Shown here piece by piece: positions 10,156 to 18,922 of a stretch of DNA of 64,000 bases. The stretch comes from Roseateles koreensis (GTDB taxonomy: Bacteria > Pseudomonadota > Gammaproteobacteria > Burkholderiales > Burkholderiaceae_C), in NCBI RefSeq assembly GCF_028595305.1, contig NZ_JAQQXS010000010.1:1-64000 (forward strand). Reading direction: 5' to 3'. Positions within the stretch are counted from its first letter, which is position 1. Every line of letters begins with the position of its first letter. The notes under the pieces are model-generated. The model did not search any database. It saw nothing but the letters and a program-made list of their open reading frames with translations, and had not been told where the DNA came from. A program made the translations under genes and the position numbers.

Positions 10156-10821
10156 TCAATCAGGAAAACGCTCCTTGATCACCACGGAGCCATTTTCCAA
10201 GGTCTCAATCACGCCGCGCTCCTCCAGGTCCTTCATTACCCGGCTCACCATTTCACGAGAGGCGCCGACCACCTTGGCCATGTCCTGGCGGGACACCTTG
10301 CCGCGGATGATCTTTAGCCCCTTCTCTTCTTCAGACATATCCAGCAAGGTACGAGCCACGCGGCCGTACACGTCCAGCAAGGCCAGCGACTCAATCTGGC
10401 GGTCGGCATTGCGCAGGCGCGCGACCAAGCCGCGCAAGATGGCGTAAGACAAGCTACTGGTGTCTGGCAGGCAACGCGCAAACTCCAGGCGCCCCAGCAC
10501 CAGCATGTCGGTCTGCACTTCGGCACGCACGGTGGCGGAGTGCGGCTCATGGTCGATCAAGCTCATCTCGCCCACGTAGTCACCCGGTTGCAGTACAGCC
10601 AAAATGACCTCCCGGCCCCGCGTGTCGGCAGTCAAAACACGAGCGCGGCCATTCAACAAAATGAACAACGCGTTCGATTTAGTCCCCTGCTCGACAATCA
10701 ATTCGCCCCGCTTGAAGCGCCGCTTGACCACGCTGTCAGCAATCGACTGAGCCTGATCGGTAGTGAGCAGCGAAAACAAGGGAACTCTGCGGATCAGGTC
10801 CAGATTGGACAACATGGCCAT
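10156..10821 (-). CDS. Crp/Fnr-family transcriptional regulator
   Basis: This 221-residue protein has an N-terminal cyclic-nucleotide-binding-type beta barrel (about 8-125, with PGDYVGEMSLID) and a C-terminal Crp-type helix-turn-helix (about 150-215, with VSRQDMAKVVGASREMVSRVMKDLEERG). It has no N-terminal Cys cluster, so it is not an Fe-S Fnr; whether it binds cAMP cannot be told from sequence. The ATG at 10821 is chosen because a strong AAGGAGG lies six bases upstream, ruling out the TTG two codons earlier. It is divergent from trxB, and the targets are unknown. Confidence 0.9.
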   Translation of the reverse strand: MAMLSNLDLIRRVPLFSLLTTDQAQSIADSVVKRRFKRGELIVEQGTKSNALFILLNGRARVLTADTRGREVILAVLQPGDYVGEMSLIDHEPHSATVRAEVQTDMLVLGRLEFARCLPDTSSLSYAILRGLVARLRNADRQIESLALLDVYGRVARTLLDMSEEEKGLKIIRGKVSRQDMAKVVGASREMVSRVMKDLEERGVIETLENGSVVIKERFPD

Positions 10822-10885
10822 AAACAACCTCCTTCGAATATTGGTTTGACACCGGCGTCAGCGCCAGTGCGGGAAGCATACCTAG

Positions 10886-11956
<1,071 letters not shown>

Positions 11957-12034
11957 AGCGCGCAAATCCCCAGGCCAACTGCGGGCTGTGCTGAACGGGC
12001 TCCGGGGCGTGCTAGGCGCATCGGCGTCTACGCG

Positions 12035-12064
12035 CTGGACCGCAGCATAAATTCAGGCTATACT
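12035..12064 (+). promoter_or_regulatory. Candidate sigma-70 promoter of rpmBG
   Basis: CTGGAC (12035-12040) and TATACT (12059-12064) are separated by 18 bases. RNA would begin near 12071, exactly at the first arm of the structured leader, which supports the assignment. The 11957-12034 stretch after trxB shows no clear terminator. Confidence 0.5.
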
Positions 12065-12070
12065 CGCAGG

Positions 12071-12268
12071 CTTGCTCGCTGGATGGACCGCACTCACAGC
12101 ATTGAGCCCCTCTCTTTGAGGCGGGTCAATGGGACGGGTTGGCGAGCATGAAGCGGTCATGAGGCCGTCGAGATTTCTTCTTGCATACAAACGTATCGCG
12201 CCAAAAACGCGCCACAAAGAAGAAATAGCTCGAACGGCTGGTCATCAAATCAAACCGGAGTAGTGTCA
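12071..12268 (+). ncRNA. Structured 5' leader of rpmB-rpmG (candidate cis-regulatory RNA)
   Basis: About 200 untranslated bases precede rpmB and fold by eye into three helices. A closing stem TGCTCGC (12073-12079) pairs with GCGAGCA (12142-12148). Inside it a hairpin of about 11 bp runs from ATTGA (12101-12105) to TCAAT (12126-12130) around CCTC/GAGG. A long third helix pairs 12163-12182 with 12217-12239, about 20 bp with small bulges including a perfect ATTTCTTCTT/AAGAAGAAAT block, and its apical part can form two smaller hairpins. No open frame explains it. The position suggests ribosomal-protein autoregulation, but that is inference. Confidence 0.6.
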
Positions 12269-12502
12269 ATGGCACGCGTCTGTCAAGTCACGGGCAAAAA
12301 GCCCATGGTGGGAAACAATGTCTCCCACGCCAACAACAAAACGAAGCGTCGCTTCCTGCCGAATCTGCAGTACCGTCGTTTCTTCTTGGAGACGGAGAAC
12401 CGTTGGATTCGTCTGCGTATCAGCAATGCTGCTCTGCGTTTGATTGACAAGGTCGGCATCGACCAAGTCGTCGCGGATCTGCGCGCAAAGGGCGAGCTGT
12501 AA
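12269..12502 (+). CDS. rpmB: 50S ribosomal protein L28
   Basis: L28 is a 77-residue protein of the large ribosomal subunit. The sequence opens [21 protein letters not shown] and continues with the family segment [13 protein letters not shown]. The ATG at 12269 has GGAG eight bases upstream; a GTG two codons earlier is rejected on family length. It is followed 41 bases later by rpmG, the usual bacterial pairing, and preceded by a long structured leader. Confidence 0.98.
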   Translation: MARVCQVTGKKPMVGNNVSHANNKTKRRFLPNLQYRRFFLETENRWIRLRISNAALRLIDKVGIDQVVADLRAKGEL

Positions 12503-12543
12503 AGCGAGCTCTGATCACGAACCGAGACTGAAGGAGCACAATC

Positions 12544-12711
12544 ATGGCCAAAGGCGCACGCGAAAAAATCAAGTTGGAATCGACCGCAGGTACGGGTCAT
12601 TTCTACACCACCGACAAGAACAAGAAGACTACGACTGGCAAGCTCGAATTCATGAAATTCGACCCCAAAGCTCGTAAGCATGTTCTGTACAAGGAAATCA
12701 AGCTGAAGTAA
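12544..12711 (+). CDS. rpmG: 50S ribosomal protein L33
   Basis: L33 is a 55-residue large-subunit protein. It begins [20 protein letters not shown] and ends [17 protein letters not shown], as in other proteobacteria. AAGGAG lies seven bases before the ATG. It lacks the paired CxxC zinc motifs, so it is the zinc-independent type. A strong bidirectional terminator begins 40 bases after the stop and closes the rpmBG operon. Confidence 0.97.
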   Translation: MAKGAREKIKLESTAGTGHFYTTDKNKKTTTGKLEFMKFDPKARKHVLYKEIKLK

Positions 12712-12751
12712 TTCAGCGATTTCCGGCCTCTGCTTCGGCAGAAGCCTCTAC

Positions 12752-12786
12752 AAAAAGCCCCGCAGCGCAAGCTGGCGGGGCTTTTT
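12752..12786. terminator. Bidirectional intrinsic terminator
   Basis: AAAAAGCCCCGC pairs with GCGGGGCTTTTT around an 11-base loop. The A tract and T tract make it work on both strands, serving rpmG on the plus strand and the DUF3016 gene on the minus strand. Confidence 0.9.
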
Positions 12787-12840
12787 GCTGCCCATTCTTG
12801 TCGCGCTGTGCGCAGGCTCAGGCCGCTCTTTGGACGCTTT

Positions 12841-13374
12841 TTACTTACCGGTCAGCTTATCGCTTTGCGCAGAATCTTGTGAGTGCGCCTTGACTTCAGA
12901 AATCTCCGACTTGAATTCACGGGCAAACCAATCGTCCAGCATCTTCTTCTCATAGCGGAGTGATTCACTCGAATCGATGCGACCGATGCCGTCCATGTAA
13001 TTCATATCCCGAAGGTTGGCCTGACCCGAACGCAGCACTTTGCCGCCAGCGCTCAAGACATAGCTCAAGTCGATGGCTGGGCTCGTCACATTACTCATCA
13101 CGCGCACCATGTCCATATTGCGCCCCACGGGTCGCACTTCACCCGCCAGATCGACATTGTTCACATCAATCACCAAGTCGTACCCAGGCAAATGGTGCTC
13201 ACCCAATTCACGAATAATGGATTGCAAGCCCCGCAATGCCTGCTCGCGATCGCCCGCTGAAAAATTGATGTCTGAAAACTTCTCAGGCGATACGAAACGC
13301 ACCTCCACAGCCGCGCACACAGGAAATGCCCCACACAAGGCCAGCATGGACGCGATCAAGAACCTTGTTTTCAT
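12841..13374 (-). CDS. DUF3016 family exported protein
   Basis: This protein of 177 residues has a signal peptide (FLIASMLALCGAFPVCA) and a mature domain whose ending RYEKKMLDDWFAREF matches DUF3016 as I remember it. The function is unknown and the location is probably periplasmic. The start is uncertain: the ATG at 13374 sits 12 bases after AGGAG, whereas a GTG at 13380 sits at the ideal six bases, so VRMKTRF may be the real N-terminus. It is monocistronic between two terminators. Confidence 0.75.
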   Translation of the reverse strand: MKTRFLIASMLALCGAFPVCAAVEVRFVSPEKFSDINFSAGDREQALRGLQSIIRELGEHHLPGYDLVIDVNNVDLAGEVRPVGRNMDMVRVMSNVTSPAIDLSYVLSAGGKVLRSGQANLRDMNYMDGIGRIDSSESLRYEKKMLDDWFAREFKSEISEVKAHSQDSAQSDKLTGK

Positions 13375-13431
13375 TCTCACAATGAACTCCTGTTTTTTAC
13401 GATCAACAGCTTGAAGTCTAGATTGCAAACG

Positions 13432-13456
13432 AAAAAAAGGCACCCCGCAGGGTGCC
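13432..13456 (-). terminator. Intrinsic terminator of the desaturase gene
   Basis: On the minus strand a perfect 7-bp stem GGCACCC/GGGTGCC with a four-base loop is followed by seven U. It lies about 95 bases after the desaturase stop and ahead of the DUF3016 start, isolating the two genes. Confidence 0.88.
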
Positions 13457-13549
13457 CTTGTCGCTCGATCTTTACGTTCAATCTTTGTTTGATTTTATTG
13501 CCAGGCCGGGCTCGCTTATTCAGCAGAAATCCCAGCGTCAAACAGAGCT

Positions 13550-14776
13550 TCAGGCGGCAATACGAGCCGTGCGCAGCGACATGGAAAAGGCGCGCAATTC
13601 GGCAATACCGCTTTCCTCGGCGCGGCGGCACCAAGCTTGCAGGTCGCTCACCAATTGCTCGGCAGAGACGTTAGTACGTGTCCACAACTGGCGCAACTCT
13701 TCACGCATGGTCACCAATTTATCCAGCACCGGGCTGGCTGCACGTGCGTCGGCAATTTGCGGCAGAACGTCGCTGGGGATGAAGTCAGCATCCCGCGGCA
13801 ACCAACGTTTGGCCATCTTGAATTGCGCCCATTGCGCGCTGTGCTGCTGGCCTTGCGCCTTCAGCTTTTCAAGCTCGGCAGCACAGGCAGCTTTCAGGCC
13901 ACGACGATAGCTGGCCATAACCTCGTAGCGGTTGGCGATGATGGCCTCCAGCGTCTGCTTGTCAGCAGGCTTGATCGAGCCCGTCAGCAACTTGGGTGCC
14001 GTTTTACGAACCTTGGCCCAGCCCAGCATCTCGAAAGCGCGGATATAGCCCCAACCGATATCAAACTCAAACGGCTTGACCGAAAACTTGGCCGAAGTCG
14101 GATACGTGTGGTGGTTGTTGTGCAACTCTTCGCCACCGATCAAGATGCCCCAGGGAGACACATTGGTCGACGCATCGGGTGCTTCGAAATTGCGGTAGCC
14201 CCAGTAGTGGCCAATGCCATTGATCACGCCTGTAGCCCACACCGGAATCCAGGCCATCTGGATCGCCCAAATGGTTGCACCAATGGCACCAAACAAGGCC
14301 AAATTGATCGCCAGCATCACGCCCACACCCTGCCATGAGTAGCGGGTGTAGAGATTGCGCTCAATCCAATCGTTCGGCGTGCCGGTCCCGTATTTGGCGC
14401 TTGTTTCGGGGTTCTTGGCCTCCGCCCGGTACAACTCGACCCCGGTCAGCAACAAAGCCTTCAGACCGCGAGTTTGCGGGCTGTGGGGGTCTTCTTCGGT
14501 TTCGCACTTGGCGTGGTGCTTGCGGTGCACGGCCACGAACTCCTTGGTCACCATGCCCGTGGTCAGCCACAACCAGAAGCGGAAGAAGTGCGACGGGATC
14601 GGGCCCAGGTCGAGGGCACGGTGCGCCTGTGCACGGTGCAGGAAGATCGTCACACCCAAAATCGTGAAATGTGTCACGATCAGCGTGTAGATCACGATTT
14701 GCCAAGCGCTGGCGTCCAGCAAACCGTTGCTGAGCCAGGCCACCAGGCCGTCATGTATCGTCGTCAAGAAGTTCAT
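13550..14776 (-). CDS. Acyl-CoA/fatty-acid desaturase, membrane di-iron type
   Basis: This is a 408-residue integral membrane desaturase that would introduce a double bond, probably delta-9, into saturated acyl chains. All three histidine clusters are present: HRAQAH (residues about 47-52), HRKHH (about 84-88) and HNNHH after GGEEL. The hydrophobic segments around 30-45, 65-80 and 155-190 suit the family. About 130 residues after the catalytic core form a helical, charged C-terminal extension not needed for catalysis. The ATG at 14776 has AAGGA four to five bases upstream. Interlocking inverted repeats upstream may control expression. Confidence 0.92.
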   Translation of the reverse strand: MNFLTTIHDGLVAWLSNGLLDASAWQIVIYTLIVTHFTILGVTIFLHRAQAHRALDLGPIPSHFFRFWLWLTTGMVTKEFVAVHRKHHAKCETEEDPHSPQTRGLKALLLTGVELYRAEAKNPETSAKYGTGTPNDWIERNLYTRYSWQGVGVMLAINLALFGAIGATIWAIQMAWIPVWATGVINGIGHYWGYRNFEAPDASTNVSPWGILIGGEELHNNHHTYPTSAKFSVKPFEFDIGWGYIRAFEMLGWAKVRKTAPKLLTGSIKPADKQTLEAIIANRYEVMASYRRGLKAACAAELEKLKAQGQQHSAQWAQFKMAKRWLPRDADFIPSDVLPQIADARAASPVLDKLVTMREELRQLWTRTNVSAEQLVSDLQAWCRRAEESGIAELRAFSMSLRTARIAA

Positions 14777-14822
14777 TCGGTCCTTCAACTTGTGCCCGGC
14801 ACCTCAGGTCAGCCGGCGTTCC

Positions 14823-14893
14823 CTTCGTGGGTAGGATCAATTTTCCAAAACAGCCACGAAGTCCGAGTTTGGAAAAATCAGCTGTCGATTGTA
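14823..14893 (-). promoter_or_regulatory. Desaturase upstream region: candidate -10 box and interlocking inverted repeats
   Basis: On the minus strand a TACAAT box (14893-14888) would start RNA near 14881; no convincing -35 box is seen. The leader then holds four arms in order: TTTTCCAAA (14876-14868), CTTCGTGG (14861-14854), TTTGGAAAA (14849-14841) and CCACGAAG (14830-14823). Arm 1 pairs perfectly with arm 3 (9 bp) and arm 2 with arm 4 (8 bp), so the helices interlock as an H-type pseudoknot or as mutually exclusive hairpins. They could instead be operators for a DNA-binding regulator. Confidence 0.5.
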
Positions 14894-15020
14894 GGCGAGT
14901 CGGTCTAATTCACCCAGCCTATTCCGCAGCAATACGGCCGATTAATGACCAAAGTCTGGATCTGCAGCTATTTTTCAAGGTCTTGCGGCGATCTGACCGC
15001 AAAAGTTCTTCAAACTGAAC

Positions 15021-16280
15021 TCAGCGCTTTTCCCAGACCGCAGCAAAAAAACCATCGGTGTGATGGCGGTGCGGCCAGAGTCGCAGGTAGCCGTTCTCAA
15101 CCAATTCGTCCGCCCGGGCCACATGGGCCTTGGCCAGCACCTCCGCGGCGTCCAGCTTGGCAAACTGCGGATGTGCCGCTTCAAACTGCTGGGCGATCTC
15201 TTCGTTTTCGGCATTCAGCAAACTGCAGGTGGCATAAACCAAGCGACCGCCCGGCTTCAGCATACGTGCGGCGCTGGCCAGGATCGCGGCTTGTTTGACC
15301 TGCAATTCGGCAATAGCCTGAGGCGACTGGCGCCATTTCAGGTCAGGGTTGCGGCGCAAGGTTCCGAGCCCTGAACACGGGGCATCGACCAACACACGGT
15401 CGATCTTGCCGGTCAGCCGTTTGATGCGCTCATCCCGCTCGTGGGCAATTTGAGTCGGATACACATTGGACAAGCCACTCCGAGCCAAGCGAGGCTTCAA
15501 GGCCGCTAGACGGTGCCCGGAAACATCAAAGGCATACAAGCGCCCCGTGTTGCGCATGGAGTCACCCAGAGCCAGCGTCTTGCCGCCGGCGCCGGCGCAA
15601 AAGTCGACCACCATTTCGCTGCGCTTGGCATCCAGCATCAAGGCGAGCAGTTGGCTGCCTTCGTCTTGCACCTCGACACCGCCGCCCGTGAACAGCTCCA
15701 ACTTATTCAACGCCGGCTTGCCGGGGATGCGAATCCCCAGCGGCGAATACGGCGTCGCTTCTGCGGAAATATTGGCCGTAGCCAAAACGGCAAGCGCTTC
15801 TTCGCGTTTGTTTTTCAGCGAATTGACACGCAAATCAAGCGGCGCAGGTTCATTCATCGCCGCCGCCAGTGCCCAGAACTGATCCTCACCCAAGCGTTCA
15901 AGCAAAGGGGCAGCCAACCAATCTGGCAGGTTGTGGCGCAGCTTGGGAGGAAGCCCGGACTGATCAAGTGCCTGGACCTGGGCCAACCATTCCTGCTCCT
16001 GCGGGGTCAAGGCGCCGCGCAAGAAGGTGTCGTTGCCTTGCCAGGCCAAAATCGCAAGGCGACGTTCGGTGGGCCCACGACCGGACTGAGCCAGATGCTG
16101 CCACAAGGGGCGGCGCCGCAAAACGGCATAGGTTGTTTCAGCCAACGCATGACGTTCGCGTTGGCCCAGCCCTTTGTGCTGGCGGAAGAAAGCGGACACC
16201 ACGCTATCGGCGGGTGCGTCGAGTTTGAGCACTGCGCGCAACAGCTCGCAGCTCATTTCAAGGAGGGCATTTGGGTGCAT
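15021..16280 (-). CDS. RsmB/NOL1-type rRNA (cytosine-C5) methyltransferase
   Basis: This is a 419-residue SAM-dependent RNA m5C methyltransferase. An N-terminal NusB-like helical region (about 1-140) is followed by a Rossmann core with SAM motif DFCAGAGGKTLAL, motif IV VDAPCSGLGTLRRNPD and motif VI YATCSLLNAENEE. The Cys in DAPCSG and the Cys in YATCSL are the two cysteines of the RsmB mechanism. The order of domains fits RsmB (16S rRNA C967), but a close RsmF-like paralogue cannot be excluded, so no symbol is given. The gene begins at 16280 and stands alone. Confidence 0.88.
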   Translation of the reverse strand: MHPNALLEMSCELLRAVLKLDAPADSVVSAFFRQHKGLGQRERHALAETTYAVLRRRPLWQHLAQSGRGPTERRLAILAWQGNDTFLRGALTPQEQEWLAQVQALDQSGLPPKLRHNLPDWLAAPLLERLGEDQFWALAAAMNEPAPLDLRVNSLKNKREEALAVLATANISAEATPYSPLGIRIPGKPALNKLELFTGGGVEVQDEGSQLLALMLDAKRSEMVVDFCAGAGGKTLALGDSMRNTGRLYAFDVSGHRLAALKPRLARSGLSNVYPTQIAHERDERIKRLTGKIDRVLVDAPCSGLGTLRRNPDLKWRQSPQAIAELQVKQAAILASAARMLKPGGRLVYATCSLLNAENEEIAQQFEAAHPQFAKLDAAEVLAKAHVARADELVENGYLRLWPHRHHTDGFFAAVWEKR

Positions 16281-16468
16281 AGCGGGCGATTATCCCAGCA
16301 GCCCGCCCTTTTCCGCCAACACTGAGCGATGAAGCAAGGTTTGCGCCCCGCACGGCACCCCGGCGAGGTCGCGCAAGGTCTGTTGCTCAGCCAACGTTGC
16401 ACGATGCGAAGATGCGCACCACCCCCCAACCCCAGGCCCTCCAGGCCCCGTCAAACAAACATCACACC

Positions 16469-16732
16469 ATGATCACAAACACTGAAAACAGTGGGACCGA
16501 CTTGACGCCCCTACCCGCCACCCGATTAGGTCGCTATCGCCATTACAAAGGCGGGACCTACGAAGTCATTGGGGTGGCGCGCCACAGCGAAACGCAGGAG
16601 CCGCTGGTGATCTATCGCCCGCTCTACAACGACAGCGGCCTGTGGGCGCGCCCACACGCCATGTTCTTTGGCAACCTGGAAATTGCGGGGGAGACCGTCG
16701 CCCGATTCACCCCCACGGACGAAATCAGCTGA
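16469..16732 (+). CDS. DUF1653 domain protein
   Basis: This small soluble protein of about 87 residues contains the DUF1653 pattern RYRHYKGGTYEVIGVARHSE...LVIYRPLY...WARP. The function is unknown. Three in-frame ATGs (16397, 16412, 16469) are possible; 16469 gives a length closest to the roughly 70-residue family, but no start has a good ribosome-binding site. Its stop overlaps the purN stop by eight bases in a tail-to-tail arrangement. Confidence 0.75.
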   Translation: MITNTENSGTDLTPLPATRLGRYRHYKGGTYEVIGVARHSETQEPLVIYRPLYNDSGLWARPHAMFFGNLEIAGETVARFTPTDEIS

Positions 16733-17360
16733 ACGACTGACTGACGCCGTCAAGTTGGCGCACCCGGCCGCCCTCCTGAGCCAGCCGCCCTCCAACAAAC
16801 CAGCGCACGGCAGCGGGGTACATCTGGTGCTCCAACTTGAGCACGCGAGCCGACACGCTCGCTTCATCATCATCGGCCAGCACCGGGGCAACGGCCTGAG
16901 CCACGATGGCCCCATGATCCAGCTCTGCCGTGACAAAGTGCACCGTGGCGCCAACGAATTTGCAGCCCATCTCCAGGGCGCGGGCATGGGTATGCAGCCC
17001 TGTGAACGCCGGCAACAAAGAGGGGTGAATATTGAGCATGCGCCCAACGTAATGCGCGGTGAATGCCGGGGTGAGAATCCGCATGAAGCCGGCCAGCACC
17101 ACCAGATCGGGTGCAAAACCGTCGATCACGCCCCGTAGCGCCGCGTCGAATTCTTCACGCCGGCGTTCCCCCGAAAAAACCTTGTGGTCGACCACCGCTG
17201 TTGCGATGCCATGCTGTGCAGCAAATTCCAGGCCAGCAGCATCCGGCCGGTTGCTGATCACCGCAGCAATGCGGGCGGGCCACTCCTCCGCGGCGCACGC
17301 ACGCACGATAGCCTCCATATTCGAGCCACGGCCTGAGATCAAGATGACGATGCTTTTCAT
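16725..17360 (-). CDS. purN: Phosphoribosylglycinamide formyltransferase
   Basis: PurN transfers a formyl group from 10-formyl-THF to GAR, the third step of purine synthesis. The 211 residues begin MKSIVILISGRGSNMEAI and include the catalytic block MLNIHPSLLPAFTGLHTHARAL with the conserved Asn-His pair, then GATVHFVTAELDHGAIVAQ. The start at 17360 replaces a longer frame that would run into trpS. The divergent spacing to trpS is only 34 bases, so the two promoters must overlap. Confidence 0.95.
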   Translation of the reverse strand: MKSIVILISGRGSNMEAIVRACAAEEWPARIAAVISNRPDAAGLEFAAQHGIATAVVDHKVFSGERRREEFDAALRGVIDGFAPDLVVLAGFMRILTPAFTAHYVGRMLNIHPSLLPAFTGLHTHARALEMGCKFVGATVHFVTAELDHGAIVAQAVAPVLADDDEASVSARVLKLEHQMYPAAVRWFVGGRLAQEGGRVRQLDGVSQSFS

Positions 17361-17394
17361 GGGGCGGCAGTGTAGCTCCCTACAATGATGCACC

Positions 17395-18450
17395 ATGCCA
17401 GACATCTCCGCAGCCTCCGCCCCCCAGCCGCCCAACAGCCCTCAGCCCCCAGCCCGCCAACGCGTGCTGTCGGGCATGCGCCCCACCGGGGCTTTGCATT
17501 TGGGGCATTACCACGGTGCGTTGAAAAACTGGGTTCAATTGCAATCCACGCACGACTGCTTCTTCTTCGTGGCTGACTGGCACGCACTGACCACCCATGG
17601 GCAAGGCAAGCAAGACCGAGGCTGGATCGAGCGCAATGTGTACGACATGGTGGTCGACTGGCTGGCCGCAGGCATTGATCCGGAGCAAGCCACCCTCTTC
17701 ATCCAAAGCCGCATGCCCGAGCATGCCGAGCTGTTCACGCTGCTGGCGATGAGCACCCCCACCTCGTGGCTGGAGCGCATCCCGAGCTACAAAGATCAGG
17801 TCGAAAGGAATCGCGAACTCGCCACCTATGGCTTCTTGGGCTACCCCTTGCTTCAGGCAGCTGACATCCTGATTTACAAGGCCGCCTGCGTCCCCGTTGG
17901 AGAAGATCAAAGCGCTCATGTTGAAGTGACGCGGGAGGTGGCGCGCCGCTTCAACCGCCTGTATGCCCCCGATCAGCCCATCCTGCCTGAGCCACTGGAA
18001 ATGCTGACGGCTACGCCCCGCTTGCCTGGTCTGGACGGCCAGAAAATGAGCAAGAGCGCCGGCAACGCCATCGCCATGCGCGACGCGCCGGGGGTTGTTG
18101 ACGAGAAGGTTCGCACGATGCCCACTGACCCGCAGCGCGTGCGCCTGGGCGACCCCGGCGACCCTGAGCGCTGCCCGGTCTGGCCGCTGCATGAGCTCTA
18201 CTCCGATGAAAGCACGCAGTCCTGGGTGCAGCAAGGTTGCCAATCCGCCAGCATGGGTTGCCTGGACTGCAAGCGCCCCCTGATCGAAGCCATCCAAAAA
18301 GAACAAAAACCTTGGCATGAACGGGCCGAAAGCTATTTGGCCAACCCCAAGCAAGTGCACTGGATTGTCGAAGTCGGCGCGGAACGTGCACGCGCCGTCG
18401 CCCGCAAGACCCTGCGGGAAGTGCGCGCCGCCATGGGTTTGGCCTACTGA
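17395..18450 (+). CDS. trpS: Tryptophanyl-tRNA synthetase
   Basis: This class I aminoacyl-tRNA synthetase charges tRNA-Trp. It has 351 residues, with the HIGH-like motif TGALHLGHY at about 31-39 and KMSKS at about 216-220; the segment PLLQAADILIYKA is typical of TrpS. The first 22 residues are a Pro/Ala/Ser-rich stretch outside the usual fold, so translation may begin at a later codon, though no internal ATG with a site is evident before SGMRPTG. It is followed after 13 bases by the DUF3717-DUF1289 gene and probably cotranscribed. Confidence 0.95.
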   Translation: MPDISAASAPQPPNSPQPPARQRVLSGMRPTGALHLGHYHGALKNWVQLQSTHDCFFFVADWHALTTHGQGKQDRGWIERNVYDMVVDWLAAGIDPEQATLFIQSRMPEHAELFTLLAMSTPTSWLERIPSYKDQVERNRELATYGFLGYPLLQAADILIYKAACVPVGEDQSAHVEVTREVARRFNRLYAPDQPILPEPLEMLTATPRLPGLDGQKMSKSAGNAIAMRDAPGVVDEKVRTMPTDPQRVRLGDPGDPERCPVWPLHELYSDESTQSWVQQGCQSASMGCLDCKRPLIEAIQKEQKPWHERAESYLANPKQVHWIVEVGAERARAVARKTLREVRAAMGLAY

Positions 18451-18463
18451 AAGGCATCGCCCC

Positions 18464-18922
18464 ATGGCAGGCATCCACATCACCGACATTGAAACCGCCA
18501 TCAACTGGTGGCGCGAGCGAAGCCCCAGTCGCGATGGCCTGAGCGCCTGTGCCGAAGTGCGCGCCTTGGCCGAGGTGTATGGCCTGATGGTGTATTACCG
18601 CGAAACCGAGTGCGACGAGTCCAGCATGCCCGCTGCCGCGCAGGAAGCCTGGCTGACCTGGTACGCCAGCACGCCAGACGCGCCGTGCATCGCAATTTGC
18701 TCTACCAGCCAGGGCGATGCACTTTGCAAGGGTTGCGGCCGCACTTTCGACGAAGTTCAAAATTGGCCCGTGATGTCACCGGGCGAAAAACGCGTCACCT
18801 GGCGCCGGATCTCGCTGGAAGCCACCGCATGGCGATTCAACCGCTATGCCGAACGCGCACGGGAATTTGTGGGTGTCGATCACCCCCAGCCGCAGCCCGT
18901 CAATCCGCCAATGGCAGACTGA
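18464..18922 (+). CDS. DUF3717-DUF1289 two-domain protein
   Basis: This is a 152-residue cytoplasmic protein. The N-terminal half (IHITDIETAINWWR...CAEVRALAEVYG) matches DUF3717 and the C-terminal half (PCIAICSTSQGDALCKGCGR...WRRI) matches DUF1289, which carries four Cys (C-x3-C and C-x2-C) that may bind a metal or Fe-S cluster. The function is unknown. The start at 18464 follows trpS by 13 bases. Its 3' end overlaps the histidine kinase gene on the other strand by 23 bases. Confidence 0.82.
   Translation: MAGIHITDIETAINWWRERSPSRDGLSACAEVRALAEVYGLMVYYRETECDESSMPAAAQEAWLTWYASTPDAPCIAICSTSQGDALCKGCGRTFDEVQNWPVMSPGEKRVTWRRISLEATAWRFNRYAERAREFVGVDHPQPQPVNPPMAD

Noticed and set aside
16281-16320. 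GCGGGC/GCCCGC stem followed by CCTTTT near the rsmB start
   Set aside because: It points the wrong way for any gene ending there and has only four T; probably chance in GC-rich DNA.
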